From the NCBI GenBank assembly GCA_005882765.1, contig VBDV01000124.1:1-43956 (forward strand): a stretch of DNA of 43,956 nt. The letters run 5' to 3'. The stretch comes from Chloroflexota bacterium. Its GTDB lineage: Bacteria; Chloroflexota; Limnocylindria; P2-11E. Shown one piece after another: positions 24,237-32,404 of the stretch; the stretch's first letter is position 1; every line of letters begins with the position of its first letter. The position numbers were made by a program, and so were the translations under genes. The notes beneath the pieces are model-generated. The model saw only the letters and a program-made list of their open reading frames with translations, did not search any database and was not told where the DNA came from.

Positions 24237-25241
24237 TCAGGCGTACCGGATACGCGGATCCAGAATCGCGTACACCAGGTCAACGACGAGGCTGATGACG
24301 ACGACGAACAGCGCGACAACGATGACCGTCGCCTGCACGACGGGGTAGTCACGCGCCGTGATGGCGTTCAGAACGTAACGGCCGACACCAACTCGGCCGA
24401 AAACCGTCTCGGTGAGAACCGCCCCGCTGAGCAGCGCCCCGAGCTGCAGCCCGATGACGGTCACGACCGGAATGAGCGCGTTCTTGAGCGCGTGACGGAG
24501 AACGACCGTCCGTGCTGAGAGGCCCTTTGCGCGTGCGGTCACGAGGTAATCGCTGCCCAGGACCTCGAGCATGCTCGACCGGGCCATACGCGAGACGATG
24601 GCCATCGTGATCGTGCTGAGGGTGATCGCCGGAAGAACGAGATGCCAGAGGACGTCCCCGAACACGGTGAAGTCACCGGTGAGCAATCCATCGATCGTGT
24701 AAAAGTGGGTCCGCGCGGGAATGTCGAGCCCGGCGCTCGCCGTGCCTGAGAGCGGGAACCACGCGGCACGCGCGCCCAGCCAGTAGATCAGCATCAAGCC
24801 GATCCAGAACACCGGCATCGAGATGCCGACCAGCGACCCGATCATTGTCCCGTACTCGATCGGCGTCCGTCGCCGCAGCGCCGCGAGGATGCCGGCCGGG
24901 AGCCCGACTGCGAGCGCGATGAGCAGGGCCGCGATCGAGAGCTCGATCGTCGGGGCGAAGTTCTCGATGAGCTCTTGCCGGATGTCGCCGCCGGTCCGGA
25001 TCGACCTCCCGAGATCCCCGCTCGCCAACCGGCCTATGAATTCGACGTACTGAACGGGCAGCGGCCGATTCAGACCGAGCGCCTCGCGCATCTGCTCGAT
25101 CTGCTCGGCGCTCGCCTTCTCCCCGGCGAGAGCGATCGCCGGATCGCCCGGGATGAGCCGCAACGCGAGGAAGACAACGGTGACGACGCCGAGCAGCACC
25201 GGCAGCACGTACGCGATCCGTCGCACGATGTAACCGCGCAC
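24237..25241 (-). CDS. Peptide/nickel-type ABC transporter permease (DppB-like)
   Basis: The 334-residue protein is DppB/OppB-like: N-terminal RRIAYVLPVLLGVVTVVFLA, LIPGDPA after the first helix, GDLGRSIRTGGD before the channel domain, and the EAA-type loop SDYLVTARAKGLSARTVVLRHA. It pairs with the DppC-like permease and is 31 bases downstream of the binding-protein gene. GTG 25241 is the natural start, directly before the first helix. Same operon as 25273-26904. Confidence 0.93.
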   Translation of the reverse strand: MRGYIVRRIAYVLPVLLGVVTVVFLALRLIPGDPAIALAGEKASAEQIEQMREALGLNRPLPVQYVEFIGRLASGDLGRSIRTGGDIRQELIENFAPTIELSIAALLIALAVGLPAGILAALRRRTPIEYGTMIGSLVGISMPVFWIGLMLIYWLGARAAWFPLSGTASAGLDIPARTHFYTIDGLLTGDFTVFGDVLWHLVLPAITLSTITMAIVSRMARSSMLEVLGSDYLVTARAKGLSARTVVLRHALKNALIPVVTVIGLQLGALLSGAVLTETVFGRVGVGRYVLNAITARDYPVVQATVIVVALFVVVISLVVDLVYAILDPRIRYA

Positions 25242-25272
25242 GTTCTAGGCGCTCGAGCGGCGACGCACCCCG

Positions 25273-26904
25273 CTAACTCACGCTGACCTTGTTGAAGTAG
25301 TAGATGTAGGTCGGCTGCAGGACGAAGTCCTTCACGCGCTTACGGATGGCCACCTGCTGCTTCATATGGCTGATGAAGAGCCACGGCGCGTCGTCGACGA
25401 TCTTCGCCTCTGCCTGGTTGAAGAGCGCCTTCCGCTTCGGTGTGTCGGTCTCCTCGTTGGCCTGCTCCAGGAGCTTGTCCACCTCAGGAGTGCCGTAGAA
25501 GGAGGTGTTCACGCCGCCCTGGTTCTTGCTGTAGAAGAACACGCCGAGGAAGTTCTCGGGGTCCCCGGTGTCCGCCTGCCATCCGCCGAACGCGACGTTC
25601 AGCTCGCCCTGACGCCGGATCTTGCGGTACTCGGTCCACTCCGTCGTCTTGATCTCGCTCTTGACGCCTACCGCTTGGAAGTACTGCTGAACCGCTTCGG
25701 CGAGCTTCGCGCCCTGGGGGTTGTAGCCCCGTGGGATCGTGTACGAATCGAGGGTGATCGTCTCGCCCCCGTACTTGGCGTCCTTCAGGAGTGCCTTTGC
25801 CTTCTCGGGGTCGTACGTGTAGCCCTTCAACGTGCTATCGAAGCCCCAGGAAGTCGCCGGGAGCACTCCGACCGCAGGGACGCCCGCGCCGCTGTAGAGC
25901 TTGTCCGCGAGCTCCTGCTTGTTGATCGCGTAGTTCAGCGCCTGGCGCAGCGGCTTGTTCTGGAACTGCGCCTTCTTCAGGTTGAACTCGGCCATGTTCA
26001 CGTTGAGGCCGGGCTGCTCGAGAACGTCCGTATCTGCCTTCCCCTTGACCGACGACGCGTCCTTCGGGTCAAACGGCCAAGCGATGTCACCCTCGCCCCG
26101 CTGGATCTTCAGGATCCTGACGGAAGCCTCAGGAACCGGCTGGAAGATGATGCGCTGCAGCTTGGCGCGATCGCCCCAGTAGCCATCGAAGTTCTCGACC
26201 GTGATGTGGTCGTCCTTCTTCCACTCCACGAACTTGAAGGGGCCGGTTCCCACGGGGTTCTCGTTGATCTTGCTGCCGTACTTCTTGAGCGCCTCCATCG
26301 AGATGACAAAGCCGGGTGGAATTGCGAGATTCGGAACCAGTGGCGAGAACTTGCGCCGCAACGTAAAGCGGACATCGAGTGCTCCGACAGCCTCGACCTT
26401 GGCCACGACGTTTCCGATGTAGTCGTCGATGAACGGGAACCCGCCTGCTGCTTGCGCCTCCTTGAAGAGCGGGTTGTCCTTGTTGATGCTCCGGTCAAAC
26501 GAGAACGCGACAGCCTCGGCCGTGAGCGGCGAGCCGTCGTGGAACTTGATCCCCGACCGCAAGTGGAAGGTGTAGGCGAGGCCGTCGGACGAGATGTCCG
26601 GCATGCGCTCCGCGAGGGCGGGCTCGACATCGGTGCTGTTGGGCTTGTACCTGACGAGACCTTCGTATAGCGCGGTTGTGGCGATGAAGCCTTCCTGGGT
26701 GGTCATGGCCGGCGGATCGAGCTTGTCGGTGTCCCCACCCCAGAGGAACGTGAGCGTGCCGGTGGCTCCCGCGGGCTTCGTCGTCGCGGTCGTGCCGGTT
26801 TGCGTCGCACCCGGTTGTGTCGTGACCGGCGCGCACGCCGCGACGATCGTGGCGGCCCCGGCGGCGCGCAACAGCGCGCGGCGGCTCATGGTTGAGTTTC
26901 TCAT
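25273..26904 (-). CDS. ABC transporter substrate-binding lipoprotein (family 5, Dpp/Opp type)
   Basis: The 543-residue product has a Tat-like SRRALLRAAG signal with a lipobox ending in C24 (TIVAAC). The mature SBP_bac_5 domain shows GDTDKLDPPAMTTQEGF, LYEGLVRYKP, YTFHLRSGIKFHDGSPLTAE and the later NVAFGGWQADTGDPENFLG, all typical of peptide/nickel-type binding proteins. ATG 26904 has a GGGAGG ribosome-binding site. It feeds the DppBC-like pair; the ATPases are absent here. Confidence 0.92.
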   Translation of the reverse strand: MRNSTMSRRALLRAAGAATIVAACAPVTTQPGATQTGTTATTKPAGATGTLTFLWGGDTDKLDPPAMTTQEGFIATTALYEGLVRYKPNSTDVEPALAERMPDISSDGLAYTFHLRSGIKFHDGSPLTAEAVAFSFDRSINKDNPLFKEAQAAGGFPFIDDYIGNVVAKVEAVGALDVRFTLRRKFSPLVPNLAIPPGFVISMEALKKYGSKINENPVGTGPFKFVEWKKDDHITVENFDGYWGDRAKLQRIIFQPVPEASVRILKIQRGEGDIAWPFDPKDASSVKGKADTDVLEQPGLNVNMAEFNLKKAQFQNKPLRQALNYAINKQELADKLYSGAGVPAVGVLPATSWGFDSTLKGYTYDPEKAKALLKDAKYGGETITLDSYTIPRGYNPQGAKLAEAVQQYFQAVGVKSEIKTTEWTEYRKIRRQGELNVAFGGWQADTGDPENFLGVFFYSKNQGGVNTSFYGTPEVDKLLEQANEETDTPKRKALFNQAEAKIVDDAPWLFISHMKQQVAIRKRVKDFVLQPTYIYYFNKVSVS

Positions 26905-26955
26905 CCTGCGATTCCTCCCCCTTGAAACGGCGGGCAGCATAACACCGGGCGCGGG

Positions 26956-27927
26956 TTATTCGGGGACACCGACTCCCAGAAGAAGTCCATCTTTCTTGAT
27001 CGCCGGACTCGTGACCACGAAGAGCACGATCCCTTCGACCGGAGATTCGATCCGGCCAAGGGGCTTCCCGAGCAGGTCGACCATTTCGCCGAGTGGCTGA
27101 CCCTTCCGGACCCGGTCGCCCACGTGCACGGCGCAGCGGAAGAGTCCCTCGAAGGGCGAGCGCAGCCACTCGAACCGGTTCAGCACTCGCGGCGGGCTCA
27201 CGCGAGCGGGTGCGCCATCGAGCACCTCAACCGCGCGCAGGATGTTCCGCACGCCGTTGACGTGGCGCGCAACGGCGTCCGCCTCGAGCTGACCGATCCC
27301 TCCGGACTCGGCGATCATCGCGGCGACGCCCCGCGCAGCAGCGGCCGCGAAGAGCAAGCCAGCCCGCTCGCCGGACGGCATGGCTCTCACAAGCCATTCC
27401 GCGCCGTATGCCTCCGCCATCTGCTTCGCTCGGCCATCGACGCGCTCGTCGCCCGTCTCTCGATAGGTCACGAATGGGACGAGGTCTTCGATCATGTCGC
27501 CCGCGTGGAGATCGACTGCGTACTCGCATCGCGCGACGACCTCGTTGAGGAGCCAGTGCGCGAACCGCTCGCTCCATGTGCCATCGAGTCGCCCGGGGAA
27601 CACGCGGTTCATGTTGTCGTTGTCCTCCGGGTTCACGTAGATGCTGCGCTCGTAGAAACCCGGCCGATTAAGCAGCGGAATGATCACCACGTGGCCCCGC
27701 ACCTGCGCCGGGTCGAGCAGGTTGCCGAGGCGGATCGCAGCGTCGATCCCGGTGTACTCGGCAGCGTGGATGCCGGCTGTGATCAGGAACAAGGGGCCAT
27801 CGCGGCGTCCGGTGATGCTGAAGAAGGGCCACGAGTACTTCGCGAGGCCCGGATCGGCGGCGAACGTGAAGTAGCCGGACCTCCGCTCGCCGGATGCGGC
27901 CAAACCGATCGGGCCGAGACTACTCAT
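26956..27927 (-). CDS. Succinylglutamate desuccinylase/aspartoacylase-family hydrolase
   Basis: The protein (323 aa) is an M14-type AstE/AspA carboxypeptidase-like enzyme: the zinc ligands are in AGIHAAEYTG (H and E) and EYAVDLHAGD (H), and the region NRVFPGRLDGTWSERFAH is the usual Arg-rich substrate-binding stretch. Members remove acyl groups from amino acids or amides. The C-terminal GRIESPVEGIVLFVVTSPAI is the characteristic beta domain. It stands just upstream of the SBP-DppBC genes on the same strand, so it may act on the imported compound. Confidence 0.85.
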   Translation of the reverse strand: MSSLGPIGLAASGERRSGYFTFAADPGLAKYSWPFFSITGRRDGPLFLITAGIHAAEYTGIDAAIRLGNLLDPAQVRGHVVIIPLLNRPGFYERSIYVNPEDNDNMNRVFPGRLDGTWSERFAHWLLNEVVARCEYAVDLHAGDMIEDLVPFVTYRETGDERVDGRAKQMAEAYGAEWLVRAMPSGERAGLLFAAAAARGVAAMIAESGGIGQLEADAVARHVNGVRNILRAVEVLDGAPARVSPPRVLNRFEWLRSPFEGLFRCAVHVGDRVRKGQPLGEMVDLLGKPLGRIESPVEGIVLFVVTSPAIKKDGLLLGVGVPE

Positions 27928-28107
27928 CTAGCTCACGCATTCTCGCGCGGTCACGGTGTCGGTGCTGAGTGAGCTATGCCGCGGCCACCACGTACATCGC
28001 CGATGCCGTGCTGCTTTGTCGGGGACAGCCTCGGTGCGGACAGCTTTGGACAGGAGGTCTTCGTCGGAAGAGTCTCTTCCTTAGGGGCGAGGTCAGCCAG
28101 GGCGAGC

Positions 28108-29199
28108 TCAGCCGCGCATGAACTCCGCGAGGAGGCGGTGGAAGTGATGTACACCGCCCTCTCGCGCCGGCGAGTAACGTCCGCGCTCGTAGAGGCGCGA
28201 GCGCACTCCGAGTTGCACGGACTCGACGATGACCTCGTCTTCGCGCTCAACGCGATCGAGACCCGCGCCCGCTCCGGCGTCGCGCTTGCTCGCGTCCCAC
28301 ACGAATGGGAGGAACGAGACGCGCGTCCGGTCGACGGCCAGGGGCGTGACCAGGTTCACCGACACGCCCCACGGGTACACGTTGAACATCGTGGTCGGGA
28401 AGAGCCAGAAGTAGTAAGCCGCCACGGCGCGTTCGTGATCGGGGTGCCCGCGCGGGAGCGCGAACGCGGGTTCGCCAGGCTTCGCGATGCCGAGCTGCAT
28501 TACGGAAAAGCGCTGGAGCTCGACGGCGTACTCCCCGTAGTCGAGCGTCGTCGCGAGACTCGAATGCACGTACGGGATGTGAAAGCCCTCGAGGTAGTTG
28601 TCGATGTAGAGCGCCCAGTTCGCGTTGACGAAATAATCGCGTGCGCCCGCGGCATCGAACGCGAGCTGGCTGAACGGAAGCCCGTCGAGACGGGCGCGCA
28701 TCGGCGACACGAGCTCATCGAACGGCATCGCTGGCGCGAGCGAGACCATGAGGAATCGTGTCCATCCACCGAGCGAGACCGCGGGCAGGTCGTCGGATGG
28801 CGACGGAAAGTTCACGGTCCTCTCGAACTCGGGCATCGAGTGGAAGCGCCCGTCCAGCGCGAAGCGGCGGCCGTGATAACGGCAGCGCAGCTGTTGCTCA
28901 TGGCCCGGACCCTCGACGACGAGCGTGCCGCGGTGGGTGCAGACATTCGACATGCAGTGGAGCTGGTCTTTCTGGTCGCGCGTCAGGAGGAGGGGCTCAT
29001 CGAGCGCGCCAGGCAGCAGCGTGAAGGGATGCACTTGCCCGGCGACCTTCACGAGGTCGTCGTGCCCGGCGTAGTGCCACGTCCGCGCGAAGAGACGCTC
29101 CCGCTGCAGCCGGAAGATCTCGGGATCCGAGTACACACGAGCGGGAAGGGTTCGCGCGACGCGGATGTCCGGATCTATCTCGAAAAGCGCATCGCCCAC
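28108..29199 (-). CDS. Rieske non-heme iron oxygenase, alpha subunit
   Basis: The 363-residue protein has the Rieske 2Fe-2S site C87-T-H89 and C106-R-Y-H109, and the mononuclear iron site in DNYLEGFHIPYVHSSL (E204, H207, H212). The run of N194-W, D200-N-Y-L and the two His is typical of choline-monooxygenase-like or quaternary-amine demethylating Rieske proteins rather than of ring dioxygenases of aromatics; the substrate is not certain. No reductase or ferredoxin is encoded nearby, so electron partners must be elsewhere. It precedes the aspartoacylase-like gene by about 180 bases. Confidence 0.88.
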   Translation of the reverse strand: MGDALFEIDPDIRVARTLPARVYSDPEIFRLQRERLFARTWHYAGHDDLVKVAGQVHPFTLLPGALDEPLLLTRDQKDQLHCMSNVCTHRGTLVVEGPGHEQQLRCRYHGRRFALDGRFHSMPEFERTVNFPSPSDDLPAVSLGGWTRFLMVSLAPAMPFDELVSPMRARLDGLPFSQLAFDAAGARDYFVNANWALYIDNYLEGFHIPYVHSSLATTLDYGEYAVELQRFSVMQLGIAKPGEPAFALPRGHPDHERAVAAYYFWLFPTTMFNVYPWGVSVNLVTPLAVDRTRVSFLPFVWDASKRDAGAGAGLDRVEREDEVIVESVQLGVRSRLYERGRYSPAREGGVHHFHRLLAEFMRG

Positions 29200-29214
29200 T
29201 CTGGCGTTTGCCGG

Positions 29215-30465
29215 CTAGCGACCGGCGTACGACGCTCTCGCGACGGGCGCGACAAGCTGGAGCTGATCGCGAAGGTCGCGCGTGATGAGGAAGTTCTGTC
29301 GAACGTGCTCCCGCCCCGCCTGAGCCATGCGCTTGCGGAGCGCCGGATCGCGCAGCAGGTCGAGGGACCGCGCCGCGCACTCTTCCGAACTCGTGACGAG
29401 GTAGCCGGAGACGCCATCCTCGATCTGGATCACGATGCCGCCCACCTTCCCCGCCACAACCGGGATGCCCTTCCAGAGGCCTTCGGCGACCACGAGGCCG
29501 AACCCTTCGCGCAGCGACTTCTGGATCACGACCTCGGATGCCCGTTGGAACGCGTTGACTTCGCGGTCCTTTACGCCGTCGAGGTTTGTGAACAGGAAGA
29601 CGTCCGGGTCGCCGCCGGCATGTTCTTTCGTACGGTCCAAGTACTCCTGGCCCTCGGGATCGTCGTCGGCGAGCGAGCCGATCATGACGAGCTGAACCTC
29701 GCGCACCTCTTTCTTTACGAGGCGATAGGCGTCGATGACTCCGAGCGGGTCCTTCCAGGGATCGAAACGCGAGACCTGCAGGAGGATCGGCCGCGCGGGG
29801 TCCACCCGGAACTTGCGGACGACCTCGCGCGCCTCATCGATCGGCATGTCCTGGTTCTTCACCGAGAAGGGATCGATCGTCGGCGCTTGGATGAGCACCT
29901 TCTGCTTCAGATCGGGCCGCACGAACTGCGGCATCGTCCAGATGGAGGCGTCGTGCTCCTCCACGAACGGCCGCAGGAATTCCCACACCGGCTGGTGCGC
30001 AGCGGTGAGGTCGATGTGGCAGCGCCAGACCCAGCTGGCGCGCTTCGGATCCTTCGCGAAGTGGCGGAGCGCGACCGCTTGAGGGTCATGCGCGAGCACG
30101 ACGTCGGCGTCCGTAAGCTGGGCCGCGTTCTCACGCGCGACGTCGAGGAAGAGCTTCTTCTCCGCATCGGAAAGATCGAGCTTCATTCCCTGCAGCGCGT
30201 TATGGATCTTCTTGGTGATGTCGTAGAAGGCGGCCGGTGCGTCGAGCACCGCCCAGTGCGCATCGACGCCGACATCGCGCAGGAGGGGCACGAGGTTTTG
30301 CAAAATCTCGGCGACGCCGCCGCCATACGCGGTCGCGTTGATGTGCAGCATGGTCCGGCCCTTCGCCGCCTTCGCGAGGGTGCGCAGCTCCTCGTATCGC
30401 TCGTCGCCGATGACCTTTGCGTAGTCCGCGAGCCGCTTCGTCGCGGTGATCGGAACTGCGTGCAT
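29215..30465 (-). CDS. treT: TreT-like trehalose synthase / GT4 glycosyltransferase
   Basis: The 416-residue protein has a GT4 fold. NATAYGGGVAEILQNLVPLL is the donor-side glycine motif of trehalose glycosyltransferring synthases, followed by LLQVSRFDPWKDPLGVIDAY and the EGFGLVVAEGLWKGIPVVA retaining-GT4 motif. TreT reversibly forms trehalose from a nucleoside-diphosphate glucose and glucose. It begins at ATG 30465, overlapping the stop of the MalG-like gene (TAATG). Its position directly after the sugar permeases is the same as in the Thermococcales TM operon, which supports the TreT call over another GT4. Confidence 0.8.
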   Translation of the reverse strand: MHAVPITATKRLADYAKVIGDERYEELRTLAKAAKGRTMLHINATAYGGGVAEILQNLVPLLRDVGVDAHWAVLDAPAAFYDITKKIHNALQGMKLDLSDAEKKLFLDVARENAAQLTDADVVLAHDPQAVALRHFAKDPKRASWVWRCHIDLTAAHQPVWEFLRPFVEEHDASIWTMPQFVRPDLKQKVLIQAPTIDPFSVKNQDMPIDEAREVVRKFRVDPARPILLQVSRFDPWKDPLGVIDAYRLVKKEVREVQLVMIGSLADDDPEGQEYLDRTKEHAGGDPDVFLFTNLDGVKDREVNAFQRASEVVIQKSLREGFGLVVAEGLWKGIPVVAGKVGGIVIQIEDGVSGYLVTSSEECAARSLDLLRDPALRKRMAQAGREHVRQNFLITRDLRDQLQLVAPVARASYAGR

Positions 30466-31361
30466 TACTTGATCGAGCCGGCGAGCAGACCCTGCACGAA
30501 GTAGCGCTGCAAGCTGAAGAACACGATCAGCGGAACGATCATGAGGAGGAAGGCCCCGGCCGCGAGGAGGTGCCACTCAGTGCCGTACTGGCTGAGCAGG
30601 TTCTGGATCGCGCGGGTCATCGGGAACTTGCTCGAGTCCTGCACGAAGACGAGGGCCATGAGCAGGTCGTTCCACACCCAGAGGAACTGGAAGATGCCAT
30701 AGGCCGCGATCGCGGGGACCGACACCGGGAGGACGATCCGGCTGAAGACCCGGAAGTCAGACGCGCCGTCGATGCGCGCGGCTTCGATCATGTCAGGCGG
30801 CAGCGTGATGAAGAAGTTGCGCAGCAGGAAGATCCCGAAGGGCAGCGCGAAGGCGGTGTGCGCGAGCCACACGGCTACATAGCCCCGAGTGAGCTGGAGG
30901 TCGGGCACCAGGCTCGTCGCCGTCGTCAGCAGGGGGATGAAGGCGACCTGCACCGGCACGAGGAGGAAGGCGACCACGATGAGGAAAAGGGTGTCGCGGA
31001 ACGGGAACTTGATCCACGAGAAGGCGAAGGCCGCGAGCGAGCAGATCGCGAGCGGTAGGAACGTCGACGGGACGGCGATGAAGACCGTGTTCACGAAGGC
31101 CTGCAGCATTCCTTGCGCTTCCAGGACCTGCCGGTAGTTGTCGAGCGTGAGGTGCAGGTTGAAGACGTCCCACCAGCCGGTGGCCTGGATGTCGGAGCGC
31201 GGTCTGAACGAGGTCACCAAGAGTCCGAGCGTCGGGACAAGCCAGATCACTCCGATGAGCCCAAGAGCGATATGGATTACCCAGTGGTTGAGTGTCGCGA
31301 CCACGCGCCCTGCGGGTGTACGCGCGCGTGACCCGGCCATCGGTGCGGCGAGAACGCTCAC
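30465..31361 (-). CDS. Sugar ABC transporter permease (MalG-like)
   Basis: The protein (298 aa from GTG 31361; a later ATG at 31340 is possible) is a CUT1-type permease. The C-terminal EAA loop is DMIEAARIDGASDFRVFSRI. It carries six membrane segments including TLFLIVVAFLLVPVQVAFIP, and a periplasmic loop after helix one (RSDIQATGWWDVFNLHLTLD). The GTG overlaps the MalF-like stop by four bases (GTGA). Together with the MalF-like protein it forms the sugar channel. No MalK-like ATPase is present in the window. Confidence 0.93.
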   Translation of the reverse strand: MSVLAAPMAGSRARTPAGRVVATLNHWVIHIALGLIGVIWLVPTLGLLVTSFRPRSDIQATGWWDVFNLHLTLDNYRQVLEAQGMLQAFVNTVFIAVPSTFLPLAICSLAAFAFSWIKFPFRDTLFLIVVAFLLVPVQVAFIPLLTTATSLVPDLQLTRGYVAVWLAHTAFALPFGIFLLRNFFITLPPDMIEAARIDGASDFRVFSRIVLPVSVPAIAAYGIFQFLWVWNDLLMALVFVQDSSKFPMTRAIQNLLSQYGTEWHLLAAGAFLLMIVPLIVFFSLQRYFVQGLLAGSIK

Positions 31362-32332
31362 GTCACCGCTCCGGTTCGGAAGCGCCGAACGTTGTAGACC
31401 ATGATCGGGATCAGCAGGACGAGCATGACCACCGCGACCGCCGAGCCGTAGCCGTATTGCCCAGCCTGGAACGCCTGCTGATACATCGTGAACGCGATCA
31501 CCCGGCTGGCTTTGCCGGGCCCGCCCGCGGTCATCACGTAGATGAGGTCGAAGAGCTTGATGACGTTCACGATGAGCGTGACCGCCAGCACCGAGATGGG
31601 GAGGCTCACCATCGGCAGGATCATTCGGAAGAAGATCTGCCGCTCGTTGGCGCCTTCGACGCGCGCGGATTCGATGACCTCGGCGGGGATGCTCTTCACT
31701 GCTGCGGAGAGGATGACCGTCGCGAAGCCGACCGATCCCCAGATCCCCACGGCGATGAGCGCGAAGTTGACGAGATGCTCGTCGCCGAGCCACGAGATCG
31801 GCGACACGCCGAAGTTTCCGAGGATCGCGTTGAGGAGGCCGATGTTCGCATCAGGCGAATACACGAACTTCCATATGACCGCGAGTGCGGTGGCGGCGAT
31901 GGCCATGGGAATGAAGACGATCGCCTTGATGACCGATTCGTAGCGGACCCGGGCCGCGACGACCGCGATGATCAGCCCCAGGAAGATGACGATGCTTGTG
32001 TAGAAGACGATCCAGAGGACGTTGTTCCACAGAGCTCCTGAGGGCGGGAACGTCGAGAGATTGATGAAGTCTGGATCGCCGAAAAGGCGGACGTAGTTGT
32101 CAAAACCGACCCACTGCTCGAATGCCCCGTTGCGCCCACGATTGAAGCTGAGGAGGACTGTGTAGAGCGATGGGTAAAGCAGGAAGACGATGAGGAGGAT
32201 CGCCGCGGGCAAGAGGAAAAAGATCGCAGCCCCGTAGTTCGGGGCCTCAGGCCCACGGGCACGACGTGCGGCGATCCGGCCGCCCACTGCGGCGTAATCG
32301 CGGGTCAGTTCTGCCGGCATTGGGAGCCCCAT
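31358..32332 (-). CDS. Sugar ABC transporter permease (MalF-like)
   Basis: The product is a CUT1 MalF/UgpA-type permease with NYGAAIFFLLPAAILLIVFL as first helix, SLYTVLLSFN, WVGFDNYVRLF, and the EAA loop EVIESARVEGANERQIFFRM. The start is uncertain: the frame runs to 32383, and ATG 32332 or ATG 32320 fits better. It follows the binding-protein gene by about 70 bases and overlaps the MalG-like gene by four bases. Confidence 0.93.
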   Translation of the reverse strand: MGLPMPAELTRDYAAVGGRIAARRARGPEAPNYGAAIFFLLPAAILLIVFLLYPSLYTVLLSFNRGRNGAFEQWVGFDNYVRLFGDPDFINLSTFPPSGALWNNVLWIVFYTSIVIFLGLIIAVVAARVRYESVIKAIVFIPMAIAATALAVIWKFVYSPDANIGLLNAILGNFGVSPISWLGDEHLVNFALIAVGIWGSVGFATVILSAAVKSIPAEVIESARVEGANERQIFFRMILPMVSLPISVLAVTLIVNVIKLFDLIYVMTAGGPGKASRVIAFTMYQQAFQAGQYGYGSAVAVVMLVLLIPIMVYNVRRFRTGAVT

Positions 32333-32404
32333 GTGTCTCCGTCCGTTTAAGGAGCGGACGGGCTGTCCGCCCGCCCGCTCCATGAGTTCAGTTCAAGCGC
32401 GTGG

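Noticed and set aside
25366-26670. Long plus-strand frame antisense to the Dpp binding protein
   Set aside because: High-GC antisense shadow: biased composition, no domain, fully covered by a secure gene on the other strand. The same holds for the 842-codon frame at 27976-30504.
28069-28082. Short inverted repeat GGAAGA/TCTTCC after the Rieske gene
   Set aside because: Only six pairs with a three-base loop and no T-tract; too weak to call a terminator.
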